Below are positions 8,851 to 16,791 of a stretch of DNA of 16,791 nucleotides, in pieces. The DNA lies in contig JAAMPI010001269.1 in NCBI GenBank assembly GCA_013054445.1, forward strand, positions 1 to 16,791, in the 5' to 3' direction. The translations under genes and the position numbers were made by a program. The notes under the pieces are model-generated. The model made no database searches and had not been told where the DNA came from. It saw only the letters and a program-made list of their open reading frames with translations. The DNA is from Cudoniella acicularis (lineage: Eukaryota; Ascomycota; Leotiomycetes; Helotiales; Helotiaceae). Position 1 is the stretch's first letter; each line of letters begins with the position of its first letter.

Positions 8851-10148
8851 TTATTTTCCAGTTAATCGATGTATTTCTTCAAAATAGAACCTCAAATCAT
8901 CAGGTTTAACACCAGGTGTAATTCCTATTAACCTGTTAGTTTATTGAGGCATGGACTCGGAAAAACCACCTACCGTGACCAAGATTTGCGATCCAACCTT
9001 GTTTTCCACCTCCAAAACCTTCAATCATACTCTCTACAGCCTTTGTGATAGCTTCCCTGGTTCCATATAAAACACCTGGGTCTGCATTGCCTTGAAAGAC
9101 AACCGGCCGGCCCCCTCTGATTTTCACGGCTTCTGCTGGATCTTGCAGCCAATCCAGACCTACTACTTGATATCCCAGGTTGCAGAGCGAATCCAGCGCG
9201 TACCAAGCCCCTTTAGCAAAAACGACCATCGGTACAGGGTCTAACTTCAATTCCTTCAAACGTTTTGGAAGATTCTCGGAGATGTATGCAAGATATTGCA
9301 GAGAAAACTCCTTAAAGGACGATGGCGATAATTCAGCAGCCCACGAGTCGAACACTTGCACTAGCTATATAGACAATTAGGAGGTGTATATTAAAACTCA
9401 TGGCAGTGCAACGTACCTGGGCACCTGCCTGGATTTGCAAAGCCAAGTACTCAACACAAACTTCAGCTATTTTCTGCAGTAGAGCCTTAGTGGCCTCTGG
9501 ATACTTGTAAATCCAGGTTTTGGTCTGGATGAAAAGCTTGCTTCCGCCACCCTCTACCATATAACACAGCAGGGTCCACGGAGCTCCGCAAAAGCCATAT
9601 AATGGAACACGTCCTTTCAGTTTATGTCTGGTTAAAGTGATAGCCTTGTAAACATAATCCAGCTCGGCAGCCGCATCCACCTTTTTCTGCAGAACCTCTT
9701 CATATTGTCCATCATCTGGAGACTTGAGAGGTTTGGGGAAATGAGGACCCTTTCCATCGAGCATCTCAACAGTCATTCCTAGAGCTTGAGGGATCACCAG
9801 GATATCTGAAAATATGATGGCGGCATCGATAAGTCCGGTAAATCTTTCGACTGGCTGGAGAGTCAAGGTGGATGCGATTTCTGGCGAGCGACAGCATTCG
9901 AAAAAGTCGTGCTTTCCTTTGGCCTCATGATATTCAGGCAAGTATCGTCCAGCTATAATATGTTATTCGGACCACTCTTCGTGAACCGCAGCAGGAGATC
10001 GCACCTTGACGCATCACCCACATGGGCGGCCTCTCGACTTTTTGGCCTGAAATCATTAGTTTGTGCGATGTTCATTACTGAGAAGACACTGACCCCATGC
10101 TGCTCGAACGATCAAGTCGTTCTTTAGAGGTTCGAATTGATGCGCCAT
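8851..10148 (-). CDS. HEM12: Uroporphyrinogen decarboxylase
   Basis: Cytosolic enzyme of haem synthesis; removes four carboxyl groups from uroporphyrinogen III to give coproporphyrinogen III. Exons: 10148-10094, 10046-10005, 9952-9417, 9364-8974, 8924-8851; introns 47, 52, 52 and 49 nt. Sum 1098 nt, 365 aa, close to yeast Hem12. Diagnostic segments: [20 protein letters not shown] (signature, split across exons 2 and 3 at the alanine codon), [13 protein letters not shown] containing the catalytic aspartate, [28 protein letters not shown] joined to [24 protein letters not shown] and NLGHGI ending the active site, then TPGVKPDD and the terminal RLTGK. The start [19 protein letters not shown] fits the family length. 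It shares a divergent intergenic region with the 782-aa gene and faces FCY1 tail to tail. Confidence 0.96.
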
Positions 10149-10521
10149 GGAAATTCCTCTCGATATCGAATTTGGATGTGGGTATTTGAGGGGTTGAACA
10201 CACATGTACAATACGCACCTTGCCCCACTACAAAGTAAAGCTGGGAGGTTTGGTTCCTGAACTAACCGAGTGCTTCCATCCGAAGATGGTCCGGTCAGGG
10301 GTGACACGAGCCACCTGCACGTAAGAACCACACCTCAATCTCAATTCCTCGATATCAAGCTTCACGACGCCCACCTGCGCAACTTAGCAATTGAGCATCA
10401 GCAACTTTCGAAACATATCAACCTTCAACTTTCAACCTTCAACCTTCAAACTTACTGCTCGGCACCTGCCTGGATGTGTTGCTCCTCTCTCGTCCATATG
10501 CCGCGACAGACTCGATAACCC
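10149..10521. promoter_or_regulatory. Divergent promoter HEM12 / 782-aa gene
   Basis: This 373-nt region separates the two start codons. Near the HEM12 side nothing specific was recognised. Near 10291-10305 is CCGGTCAGGGGTGAC, containing an AGGGG word. Close to the plus-strand start is a pyrimidine/CAA repeat (10418-10455). An in-frame TAA lies six bases before the ATG at 10522. Confidence 0.55.
10418..10455 (+). repeat. Short imperfect tandem repeat of TTCAACC units
   Basis: Four to five degenerate 7-8 nt units of the form TCAACCT occur in the presumed leader of the 782-aa gene. A 13-nt part (10437-10449) is exactly complementary to 12876-12888 just after the stop codon of the same gene. 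Confidence 0.7.
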
Positions 10522-12870
10522 ATGCCGAGCTGTTTTCCCTCCTACCGTCGAGCAGTGCAGCGCCAATTATTGCTGCCTACTGAGACTGTATGGATATCTG
10601 AGGACGTGTTATGCCAGGCGTTCAACCGCTTTGTCAGTCTGTCGAAGACGTCCAGGCGCTATGGGAGCTTCGTACCGGGTCCTCTCGAGGCTCGTAGACG
10701 TATGGGGAAACGACGAATGGCATACGCATCTCAATCGACTCCCTCCTCCCCGTTTGCTCTTGGGCCTATATGGAATTTGTTCGCGGAAACCGATATGACG
10801 AGGTTTCAATGGGAGCCACCCACGCCTCGCGCCTCCGACCTACATGCTCCCCCCGACAGGCTCCAGAGCTGGTTGTCAGGATTACTTACAGCGCCAAGGG
10901 AAGAAGTTTCTGTAGCACTGGAGAACTCGCCATCAATCGCAAAGTCTTCCACGCAAACCTTGAAACTCGCAGATGTTCTGGAGTTCCGCAAAGATTTTCA
11001 GCTCGGTAGTGAAGATCAGAAGCTCAAGTTATGCCAATATATCAGTCAAAAGCTGAGGGCGAACCTTGTCCTGGGCGAAGTTTCCGAGGTCGTTCTTCGT
11101 CTCGCACTCGGTTGGGATTTGGCAAGGGTTATGCATCAAGGATTTTCTGATTCAAAACTGGCAGACTCGCAATGCCTCTCGTTTTACCAGGCCATCTGGG
11201 AAGGAATTTTAAGCTGCAAAGTTGTTCGCCCTGATGAGTTGGACGGAGACACTATGAATAGGCTCTTGAAGCGCCTCTCGGAACTTCGACATTCCCCAGA
11301 CGTACAGGGGATAGCCTGCGCTGTGCTTAGTTCCGCTTCCACCACTCAGCTCAAGAAGATGAGACCAGGAGCAACCTGTTTAATCTCTTCGTGGGCTCAG
11401 AGTTGGATGTCGTTTCAACACCCTGTCGGTATCCAGCCTTGTTCAGCCCAAGTTGAAATGAACGTAGCACATATTGACAGTAGAATTCTTGAACTTCAAG
11501 ACTTATTTGCTGCTGTGCCTAACACCACACTAAGCGGAGAAAGGATCGCTAGGATTCGAGAGGCTCTTCATGGTACCCAGCGCTGTATCGTAAAGAGCAT
11601 CGATGTGATTGATGGCGCTGAGGACTGCACATCTCCAAACAGTGCATCTATCAGAACTCTTGCTGAATCTCTTAGCAAGATTTCTAGGGACTCTGGTTTT
11701 ATGTCCAGTATCATCATGTCATGCTCGCAACAAATTGCAACCAAAATCCACTCGCTAGGAAAACCAAACGCCATGGGGCGGTCTGTCAAAAGATATAATC
11801 GGCTGGGTTATAAAAGAAGACTTCATTCTAATTGGTTATCTTTACTGAGTCAAATTCCTCATCTGGATCCGAAACTGTTTATCCGCGCTTGGAAACTTCT
11901 GGGGATATCACATAGCCCTTTATCTCAACCTCGTACTTCTCGACGCCCTCGTACCCCTGCAACTGATAGCCTTCTCAAGCAAAGTTTGGCAAGCAACATA
12001 GTTCTCAGACACTGGATCAACCTAGAAATTTTTGAATGTCCGCAACTTGTCAGAAATGCTTTCGAACTCACGCCAAAACCCGAGCAAAATTTTGCTTCAC
12101 TGCTCTTTACGATCAACAAATACGAAAAATGGTGTTCGGGAAAGATTCAGATGCTTGTTACTATACTGCACCGCCTGGGGAGGTTTGATATGGTTCATGG
12201 AATCCTTTCTCAAATGAAGGAGCTTGGGATAAAGCTTCCAACGAGAATTATAGCTGATTGTTTGGAGCCCATGAGCTTCGAAAATGTTCGCCTTGCGTAC
12301 AACATACACAACCTTTGGCTGCCTATGCGGTCTGATGTCAAAAGCATTCGTCTTGAGTTCTGTCCGAATTTTGTGCTATCATTGATAGACGATCCTCTAA
12401 CACCTCCCGAAAATATATGGAAACTCCTAAGAATTCCGGTGTACGAATCCCTCCCGCCTTACCTCTGGCCAGGAATTACCAATAATCCGAACGAGCGCTT
12501 ATCTCCCAAGATGGTGGATCTTATAACCAAAATAGCAATCGCATTTGCACAGTCAAAATGTCGGCCTCCGAGGGTTGCCCTGCGAAATGTTTATCAATGC
12601 CTGATGCATTTACGGATTTACCGTGCCCCCGTGAGCCCCGAAATGACTCAGGCCATCTCTCAATCTGGTCTTACTCGAGAGATGCTTCGAGGCCGTTTCA
12701 TCAGCCAGGGAAGGCTGGAGTGGGCGTTTCCTCTAATCCAGGAGGTCGAGGGAACAGAAGTTGCAGAAACTGTAGATAAAATTATATTCCATCACAGAAA
12801 GTTGTTGATAGAAAACAGAAGGCTGCGAAGCAAACGAAGAAGGACTCTTAAAACTGGGCTGATATCTTAG
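10522..12870 (+). CDS. Conserved-looking hypothetical protein, 782 aa, possible mitochondrial PPR-like
   Basis: I do not recognise this protein. It is one uninterrupted frame of 782 codons, unlike its intron-bearing neighbours. The start is the first ATG after an in-frame TAA six bases upstream. The N-terminus (MPSCFPSYRRAVQRQLLLP) is basic and lacks acidic residues for its first 20 positions, which could be a mitochondrial presequence. The body appears mostly helical, without transmembrane segments or catalytic motifs I can name. Around residues 552-585, GRFDMVHGILSQMKELGIKL resembles one pentatricopeptide (PPR) unit: two amphipathic helices with the M-x3-GI pattern. The C-terminus is strongly basic (ENRRLRSKRRRTLK), possibly RNA-binding. 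A role in mitochondrial RNA or ribosome function is only an inference. Codon use and length make it very likely a real gene. It shares a divergent promoter with HEM12 and converges on TRM82 (136 nt between stops). Confidence 0.8.
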   Translation: MPSCFPSYRRAVQRQLLLPTETVWISEDVLCQAFNRFVSLSKTSRRYGSFVPGPLEARRRMGKRRMAYASQSTPSSPFALGPIWNLFAETDMTRFQWEPPTPRASDLHAPPDRLQSWLSGLLTAPREEVSVALENSPSIAKSSTQTLKLADVLEFRKDFQLGSEDQKLKLCQYISQKLRANLVLGEVSEVVLRLALGWDLARVMHQGFSDSKLADSQCLSFYQAIWEGILSCKVVRPDELDGDTMNRLLKRLSELRHSPDVQGIACAVLSSASTTQLKKMRPGATCLISSWAQSWMSFQHPVGIQPCSAQVEMNVAHIDSRILELQDLFAAVPNTTLSGERIARIREALHGTQRCIVKSIDVIDGAEDCTSPNSASIRTLAESLSKISRDSGFMSSIIMSCSQQIATKIHSLGKPNAMGRSVKRYNRLGYKRRLHSNWLSLLSQIPHLDPKLFIRAWKLLGISHSPLSQPRTSRRPRTPATDSLLKQSLASNIVLRHWINLEIFECPQLVRNAFELTPKPEQNFASLLFTINKYEKWCSGKIQMLVTILHRLGRFDMVHGILSQMKELGIKLPTRIIADCLEPMSFENVRLAYNIHNLWLPMRSDVKSIRLEFCPNFVLSLIDDPLTPPENIWKLLRIPVYESLPPYLWPGITNNPNERLSPKMVDLITKIAIAFAQSKCRPPRVALRNVYQCLMHLRIYRAPVSPEMTQAISQSGLTREMLRGRFISQGRLEWAFPLIQEVEGTEVAETVDKIIFHHRKLLIENRRLRSKRRRTLKTGLIS

Positions 12871-13006
12871 AGAAATTGAAGGTTGAAGAGTTCGAGCTCA
12901 ACATAGTTTTTTAGACCCAGTAAAAGGTCACAGATTATGATGTGAATAAAACATAAACACCAGCATCTTTCTTTCATGATACCTTGCTTATTATGATTCG
13001 TTTCCA
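12871..13006. other. Short convergent gap, 782-aa gene / TRM82
   Basis: Only 136 nt separate the two stop codons. The AT-rich part at 12905-12990 with AATAAAAC-like words probably serves polyadenylation for both strands, so the transcripts may overlap. Confidence 0.5.
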
Positions 13007-14884
13007 TCATCCGTTTATGGTAGAATCTTCATCCAAAGCCGCCTGATGCGGGTCAATTTCGCCTCCTCCATTCCGGTCTTCTGTGGCTGCACTTCCGACC
13101 TCTGTGACTACCCCCTCATCCCGATCTTCATTATCTCTCTTCCGCAAGTTCTCAATGCCGTATAGCAGATTCTTAAGTGCCACGATGTTCACATTTCCCG
13201 CTTGCCTGTTTTCAATGTCCTTGGCAATCGATTTCTCAAACACAGTTTCCGGTACCCATAAGCCATTTCCGAAATGAAAGGATAGCAGAGGTGTCGCCGT
13301 CTCGTCCCCAAGAGTTCGTACTTCCGATGTCGAGCCTGGCTTAAAGACATTGTCAATGGAAACGATGAGTTTGTTGAGGGGTACTGCAGTCTCTGAAGCG
13401 ACAAGGTTTGTTACGACGGACAGGGCATTGCCTGGCAAGTTGAGGGTCTGCTTGTATTGTAGTGTGTTTTCCCGTGTGAGTGAAAACACGAACAATGCAG
13501 GGACACTTATTTCCTTTTAGTAAACTTTCTTTCTGGAGGTGGTGGGGTGACTTACGCTTCACAAGTGACAATGACGGTGCTCAAGGCCTCTCCTTCAGAG
13601 GATATTTTCGCAGAGAAAATGCCAGACACCGCAATTTTCGTCGATCCCAGCAAGGCCGTCTGCTCCTCTGCTTCTTTTCCGCTGAATAATACAGTTCCAA
13701 CATAGGACTTGAGTTCAGCCCCAGAAATCAATTCTCCTGATTCCCATCTCCAAACAAACAGGTTATTGTCACCTCCACCAGAAATTAGCAAATCAGGTCG
13801 TTCCTTCGGGATACATATTCGACTAATGAATTCCTTATGCCCTAGACAAAAGCCTTCAATAATATGCGTCTGGGGCGTGCCTCTCGAAACACGAATATGC
13901 TCATCCCTGTCTGCAGTAATAATATAATTTTTCCCATTTGAATACGCCAGCTTCACATCTGTAAGCAGGGAAACATGACCCAGTAATAGAGAGTGCTCAA
14001 ATGTTGGTCCGGTTTTCTCAGCGCCCGTCAACGCTTGCCGTTTTTGATTTGCGAGCGCTTTGCGATTCCTTTGAGAGTGGATTGTAAGTTCATTAGCTGC
14101 GGGTTTGAAAGGTCTTTCTGAGATGACAGAGGATTCCCTTGATACTTCCTTTGGAGCTGCGGTCTCGGAAGCAATCAAGGGAAGGGAATATACGTCCCCA
14201 AACTTGTCGGCACTGATTATCGTCACGCTATCTTTCGTGATTTCCAGGGCACATGGGCGTTTAGGCATAGTTCTGAAATGAGTTAGATACACTAAGTGAA
14301 AGCTAATTGACTCGAGCGACTTGCCTCTGGCTGAGTTGGTTCAGTCTGGGCACCCCATCTGCCTCCATAAGTTCAAATACTCTAATGTTCTTATCTTCCC
14401 CTGTGATAGCAACTACATGTCCACTGCTCTTCGTGACAGTAAGTGCGATAACAGCAGGAGCATCAAAGCCACTTGCTACTGCTGCTGATCTGCTGTTTTG
14501 TTTTTGCTTCTTCTGCTTCTTCCCACCTCCTAGCCTGTCCTTCGAGTCTTCTACGAGCTCATTGGACTCGTTGGGAAGGCCCAATTCTGTCTTCTCATCC
14601 CCAGTTTGAGAGAGCTTTCTTCTCTTTGCTGGAGGAGAGCTTGGAGAGGTCGCGTCCACCTTGATATCGAAGGACGACGATCGTGAGTCCTGGTGCGCGA
14701 ATTCAGCGCCGGTCTCTCCAGCAATTCCATTCGCGTTTTCCGATCCTTGGAGAGATGGACAAGTCCACCTGGAGAAGTATGAACCATCATCGAGACCGAA
14801 CAAGTCGATGTGAGAACCACTGGCAGCCACGAGATATTTCCCACATTTCTCAAGGCACTGATATGGCATTCTTGGACGTGCCAT
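13007..14884 (-). CDS. TRM82: tRNA (guanine-N7-)-methyltransferase non-catalytic WD-repeat subunit Trm82
   Basis: Partner of Trm8 (METTL1 homologue); together they make m7G46 in tRNA variable loops. Trm82 (WDR4 homologue) stabilises the catalytic subunit. Exons: 14884-14325, 14272-13556, 13505-13007; introns 52 and 50 nt; 1776 nt, 591 aa. Start MARPRMPYQCLEKCGKYLVA is chosen; a second ATG five codons on (MPYQ) also fits. WD-type blades: GHVVAITGEDKNIRVFEL, SVTIISADKFGDVYSLPL, KNYIITADRDEHIRVSRG, PDLLISGGGDNNLFVWRWESG. The motif KRPCALEITKDS is typical of the family. Two basic clusters (PAKRRKL and GKKQKKQKQN) in a low-complexity insert at about residues 80-140 could be nuclear signals. Intron 1 uses a GC donor (AG|GCAAGT). 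Intron 2 joins CEA to VPALFVFSL, acceptor AAG at 13506. The acidic C-terminus is typical of fungal members. Divergent from RPP0. Confidence 0.92.
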
Positions 14885-14962
14885 ATCTACTGGAAGTTCT
14901 TCGAAATGCTTTTGATTATTTTTCGTGTTCGGATTTGGCACGATTGAAGTGCCTTGAGAAAT
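14845..14962. repeat. Nested inverted repeats around the TRM82 start codon
   Basis: Outer arms of 15 nt, 14845-14859 (ATTTCTCAAGGCACT) and 14948-14962 (AGTGCCTTGAGAAAT), are exact reverse complements. Inner arms of 9 nt, 14860-14868 (GATATGGCA) and 14879-14887 (TGCCATATC), are also exact, with a 10-nt loop. On the minus-strand transcript the ATG at 14884 and the alternative ATG at 14869 both fall in the inner stem. Confidence 0.85.
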
Positions 14963-14975
14963 ATTTCGAGGGTAA

Positions 14976-14983
14976 TCACGTGA
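14976..14983. promoter_or_regulatory. Palindromic E-box TCACGTGA
   Basis: Exact CACGTG core with flanking T/A symmetry, the type of site bound by bHLH factors such as Cbf1 in fungi. Placed between TRM82 and RPP0, 93 nt from the TRM82 ATG and 186 nt from the RPP0 ATG. Function is inferred. Confidence 0.5.
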
Positions 14984-14995
14984 TACAGACCGTAG

Positions 14996-15000
14996 CCAAT
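14996..15000 (+). promoter_or_regulatory. CCAAT box
   Basis: A CCAAT word 169 nt upstream of the RPP0 start, in the range where the HAP/NF-Y complex binds in filamentous fungi. A 5-base word alone is weak evidence. Confidence 0.35.
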
Positions 15001-15168
15001 TGATGGTAAGCGAAAGCCCCACGCTAAGCTCTCAAGCCCACAACGATATTCTCGAAATTGTCGACTGGTTCTCGCGACAATCAACGAACTCCGAAATCTC
15101 TCTCAAGTAACCCCATTTCAATCCACAACATCTGACCCTTAAACATCCTTTCTTCATTCTAAGAAGAT

Positions 15169-16183
15169 ATGGGGGGCAGATCAGCAAACAAGGCCGGCTA
15201 CTTCGACAAGCTGAAGGGCCTATTGGAAGAGTACAAGAGCATTTTCATTGTCTCCGTCGACAATGTCAGCTCCCAGCAGATGCACGAGATCAGACACACC
15301 CTCCGTGGCGAAGGTGTTGTCCTGATGGGAAAGAACACCATGGTGCGAGATATTCCCAAGCTTTACCGCAGACGCAGATGCAGACGCAGAATCTAATTTT
15401 CAATCTTCCTAGGTCCGTCGTGCCGTCAAGGGCTTCCTTGGAGACAACCCCGAATATGAGCGTCTCCTTCCTTTCGTCAAGGGCAATGTCGGCTTCGTTT
15501 TCACCAATGCCGATCTCAAGGTTATTCGTGACAAGATTCTCGCAAACAAGGTCGCTGCTCCTGCCAGAGCTGGTGCCGTAGCCCCTGCCGATGTGTTCAT
15601 CCCAGCTGGTAACACTGGTATGGAACCCGGAAAGACCTCTTTCTTCCAGGCTCTCGGTGTCCCAACCAAGATTGCTCGTGGTACCATTGAAATTACGGCC
15701 GATTTGAAGCTCGTCGAAGCTGGAAGCAAGGTCGGAGCTTCAGAAGCTACCCTGCTCAACATGTTGAACATCTCACCCTTCACATATGGTATGGGTATTT
15801 CCCAGGTGTACGATCAAGGCAACGCTTTCCCACCAAGCGTTCTCGATATTGAGGAGTCTCAGCTTCTCAAGGCCCTCTCCAGCGCTATCACCGCAATTGC
15901 TTGCATTTCATTGGCCGCCAACTTCCCTACTCTGCCATCCGTTGTGCACTCCGTCATCAATGCCTACAAGAAGGTTCTAGCTGTCGCCGTCGAGACCGAG
16001 TACAGCTGGCCCGAAATAGAGGAATTGAAGGACCGTATCGCCAACCCCGATGCATACGCGTCTGCTGGCCCAGCTGCTGGTGCAACCGACTCCGCTCCAG
16101 TTGCGGAGGCGGAGGAGGAGAAAAAGGAAGAGTCCGAGGCTGAAGAATCTGGAGATGAAGGTTTCGGAGGACTGTTCGACTAA
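15169..16183 (+). CDS. RPP0: 60S acidic ribosomal protein P0 (uL10)
   Basis: Base of the ribosomal stalk; binds 25S rRNA at the GTPase centre and carries P1/P2 dimers that recruit elongation factors. Exons 15169-15342 and 15413-16183, intron 70 nt, phase 0, joining NTM to [18 protein letters not shown]; 314 aa, the usual length. The N-terminal uL10 domain starts [20 protein letters not shown] and contains [20 protein letters not shown]. The insert domain has the [19 protein letters not shown] segment and [10 protein letters not shown]. The C-terminal region is Ala-rich, then acidic ([20 protein letters not shown]), ending in GFGGLFD, the tail shared by all P-proteins that contacts translation factors. 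The intron contains a GCAGAC/GCAGAT hexamer repeat (15368-15390) and a CTAAT branch site near 15393-15397. Expression is expected to be high, with pyrimidine-rich leader. Confidence 0.97.
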
Positions 16184-16573
16184 ATCAAACGTGACTTTGC
16201 ATAAGTTCGAGGGATGATTGGGTTTACGACACGAATCATAAATGCATATAGAGAGTATGCATTCGCAAATACTAAGATGTAGCTCACAAAGCACGTTTTC
16301 TGCAACACAACCTCACAGAATCATGACTGTCGACAAAGTGAAATGCTCAAATATCCCAAAGCATTTCAATCACGTTGAAAAGGTCAGTGAGCTTATTCCT
16401 TGTATTACACACGCCTTTCAAACTACAAGCATTATGATGATTAAATATCAAAAGCTTTTTAACCCTTAATGGAGATTTGCTCCTTGAAGACCAAAAACAA
16501 CTCTAATTTTTTCCTGATTGCTCATTCCAACACTACTCTTTACACAATATCGCTCAAACCTATCTAGGCAATG
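16184..16573. other. Convergent intergenic region RPP0 / MutS homologue
   Basis: A 390-nt gap between two stop codons, AT-rich, holding both 3' UTRs. It contains an 8-bp stem (16340-16347 / 16360-16367, GAAATGCT with AGCATTTC, 12-nt loop). No coding sequence is recognised. Confidence 0.55.
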
Positions 16574-16791
16574 CTAACAAGCTTCTCTAGATTCACATTT
16601 GTTTTCTAAGACGCGCCTCGCAACACTTATTGTCTCCTCCGGCAATCCCGCTAGCCTTGCAACTTTCAAAGCATGACTCTTCCTGTTGACACCATCCCTC
16701 AATCTATGTACATACCTGAACCCCCCCCCAACCTGATCCTCTTCGACATCCGTGCAGTAAAATCCCACTCCTTCCATCTTCCCCTCTATAG
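16574..16791 (-). CDS. MSH1: DNA mismatch repair MutS homologue, C-terminal end (probably mitochondrial Msh1), 5'-truncated
   Basis: The frame is open to the right edge (IEGKMEGVGFYCTDVEED...), so the ATG at 16777 is internal and the gene continues outside the window. The visible 72 codons match the end of the MutS ATPase domain: HRLRDGVNRKSHALKVARLA followed by GLPEETISVARRVLEN. This is the segment after the Walker/Q-loop core, where MutS proteins read Y-x-L-x-x-G-x-x-x-S-x-G/A-L-x-x-A-x-x-A-G-x-P. The phrase EGVGFYCTDVEED plus GVNRKSHALKVA reminds me most of fungal Msh1, which acts on mitochondrial DNA. Msh4 or another paralogue cannot be excluded from this fragment. It ends soon after the domain (CESREAC, stop TAG), without the extra C-terminal region of Msh2/Msh6. 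Convergent with RPP0. Confidence 0.7.
   Translation of the reverse strand, partial: IEGKMEGVGFYCTDVEEDQVGGGFRYVHRLRDGVNRKSHALKVARLAGLPEETISVARRVLENKCESREAC

Larger units (their letters stand above)
14885..15168. promoter_or_regulatory. Divergent promoter TRM82 / RPP0
   Basis: This 284-nt region lies between two divergent genes for translation machinery. It contains a TCACGTGA palindrome, a CCAAT word, and a pyrimidine-rich run before the RPP0 start, typical of fungal ribosomal-protein leaders. A 7-bp inverted repeat (15057-15063 / 15075-15081) lies in the likely RPP0 leader. Confidence 0.7.

Noticed and set aside
8392..8865. 157-codon plus-strand frame as a separate gene
   Set aside because: It reads through FCY1 introns 5, 6 and 7. 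Only the stretch 8514-8684 is coding, as exon 7 of cytosine deaminase.
10118..10145. GGTTCGAATT resembling a tRNA T-loop
   Set aside because: No acceptor stem or anticodon arm can be formed around it and it lies in HEM12 exon 1.
7634..10305. CCGGTCAGGGG(C/T)GAC present at 7634-7648 (upstream of FCY1) and 10291-10305 (HEM12/782-aa promoter)
   Set aside because: A 14-of-15 match between two places is expected about ten times by chance in a window of this size, so it is not evidence of a shared element by itself.
14683..15003. 106-codon plus-strand frame antisense to TRM82 and across its promoter
   Set aside because: It mirrors TRM82 exon 1 and the inverted repeat; no independent coding signal.

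Overview
The window looks like a piece of nuclear DNA from a filamentous ascomycete (Pezizomycotina, plausibly Leotiomycetes). The reasons are the many 47-70 nt GT-AG introns with CTAAC/CTGAC-type branch points, a Zn2Cys6 regulator of the large fungal type, a yeast-type cytosine deaminase, and best-remembered protein similarity to filamentous fungi. The class-level placement is inference. No tRNA, rRNA, transposon, CRISPR array or viral sequence was recognised.

Nine genes are supported, left to right. (1) 3' part of the proteasome beta-2 subunit PUP1 (+, cut by the left edge). (2) A Zn2Cys6/Fungal_trans transcription factor (-, about 980-3954, at least five exons). (3) A farnesylated type I DnaJ/Hsp40 of the Ydj1/Mas5 class (-, 4616-6028, four exons, ending in CASQ). 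(4) A gene-poor interval of about 1.77 kb, AT-rich in its second half. (5) Yeast-type cytosine deaminase FCY1 (+, 7796-8786, eight exons for 158 aa). (6) Uroporphyrinogen decarboxylase HEM12 (-, 8851-10148, five exons), convergent with FCY1. (7) A long intronless gene of unknown function (+, 10522-12870), divergent from HEM12. (8) TRM82, the WD-repeat subunit of the tRNA m7G46 methyltransferase (-, 13007-14884, three exons, one GC-AG intron). (9) Ribosomal stalk protein P0, RPP0 (+, 15169-16183, two exons), divergent from TRM82. The last 67-73 codons of a mitochondrial-type MutS homologue (probably MSH1, -) run off the right edge.

Most genes are housekeeping: protein turnover, folding, haem synthesis, tRNA modification, ribosome and mitochondrial DNA maintenance. 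They do not form a pathway or cluster. Alternating orientations give three convergent pairs (PUP1/TF, FCY1/HEM12, RPP0/MSH1) plus the 782-aa gene facing TRM82, and two short divergent promoters (HEM12/782-aa gene and TRM82/RPP0). Exon models were built by hand from splice signals, reading phase and family conservation. Those of YDJ1, FCY1, HEM12, TRM82 and RPP0 close exactly in frame. The transcription factor has two unresolved junctions.

I found no convincing new biological system. The points most worth a second look are a nested inverted repeat enclosing the TRM82 start codon, the extreme intron load of FCY1 with a competing splice acceptor that creates an immediate stop, an array of CGG triplets just upstream of the Zn2Cys6 gene, and the unrecognised 782-aa protein.
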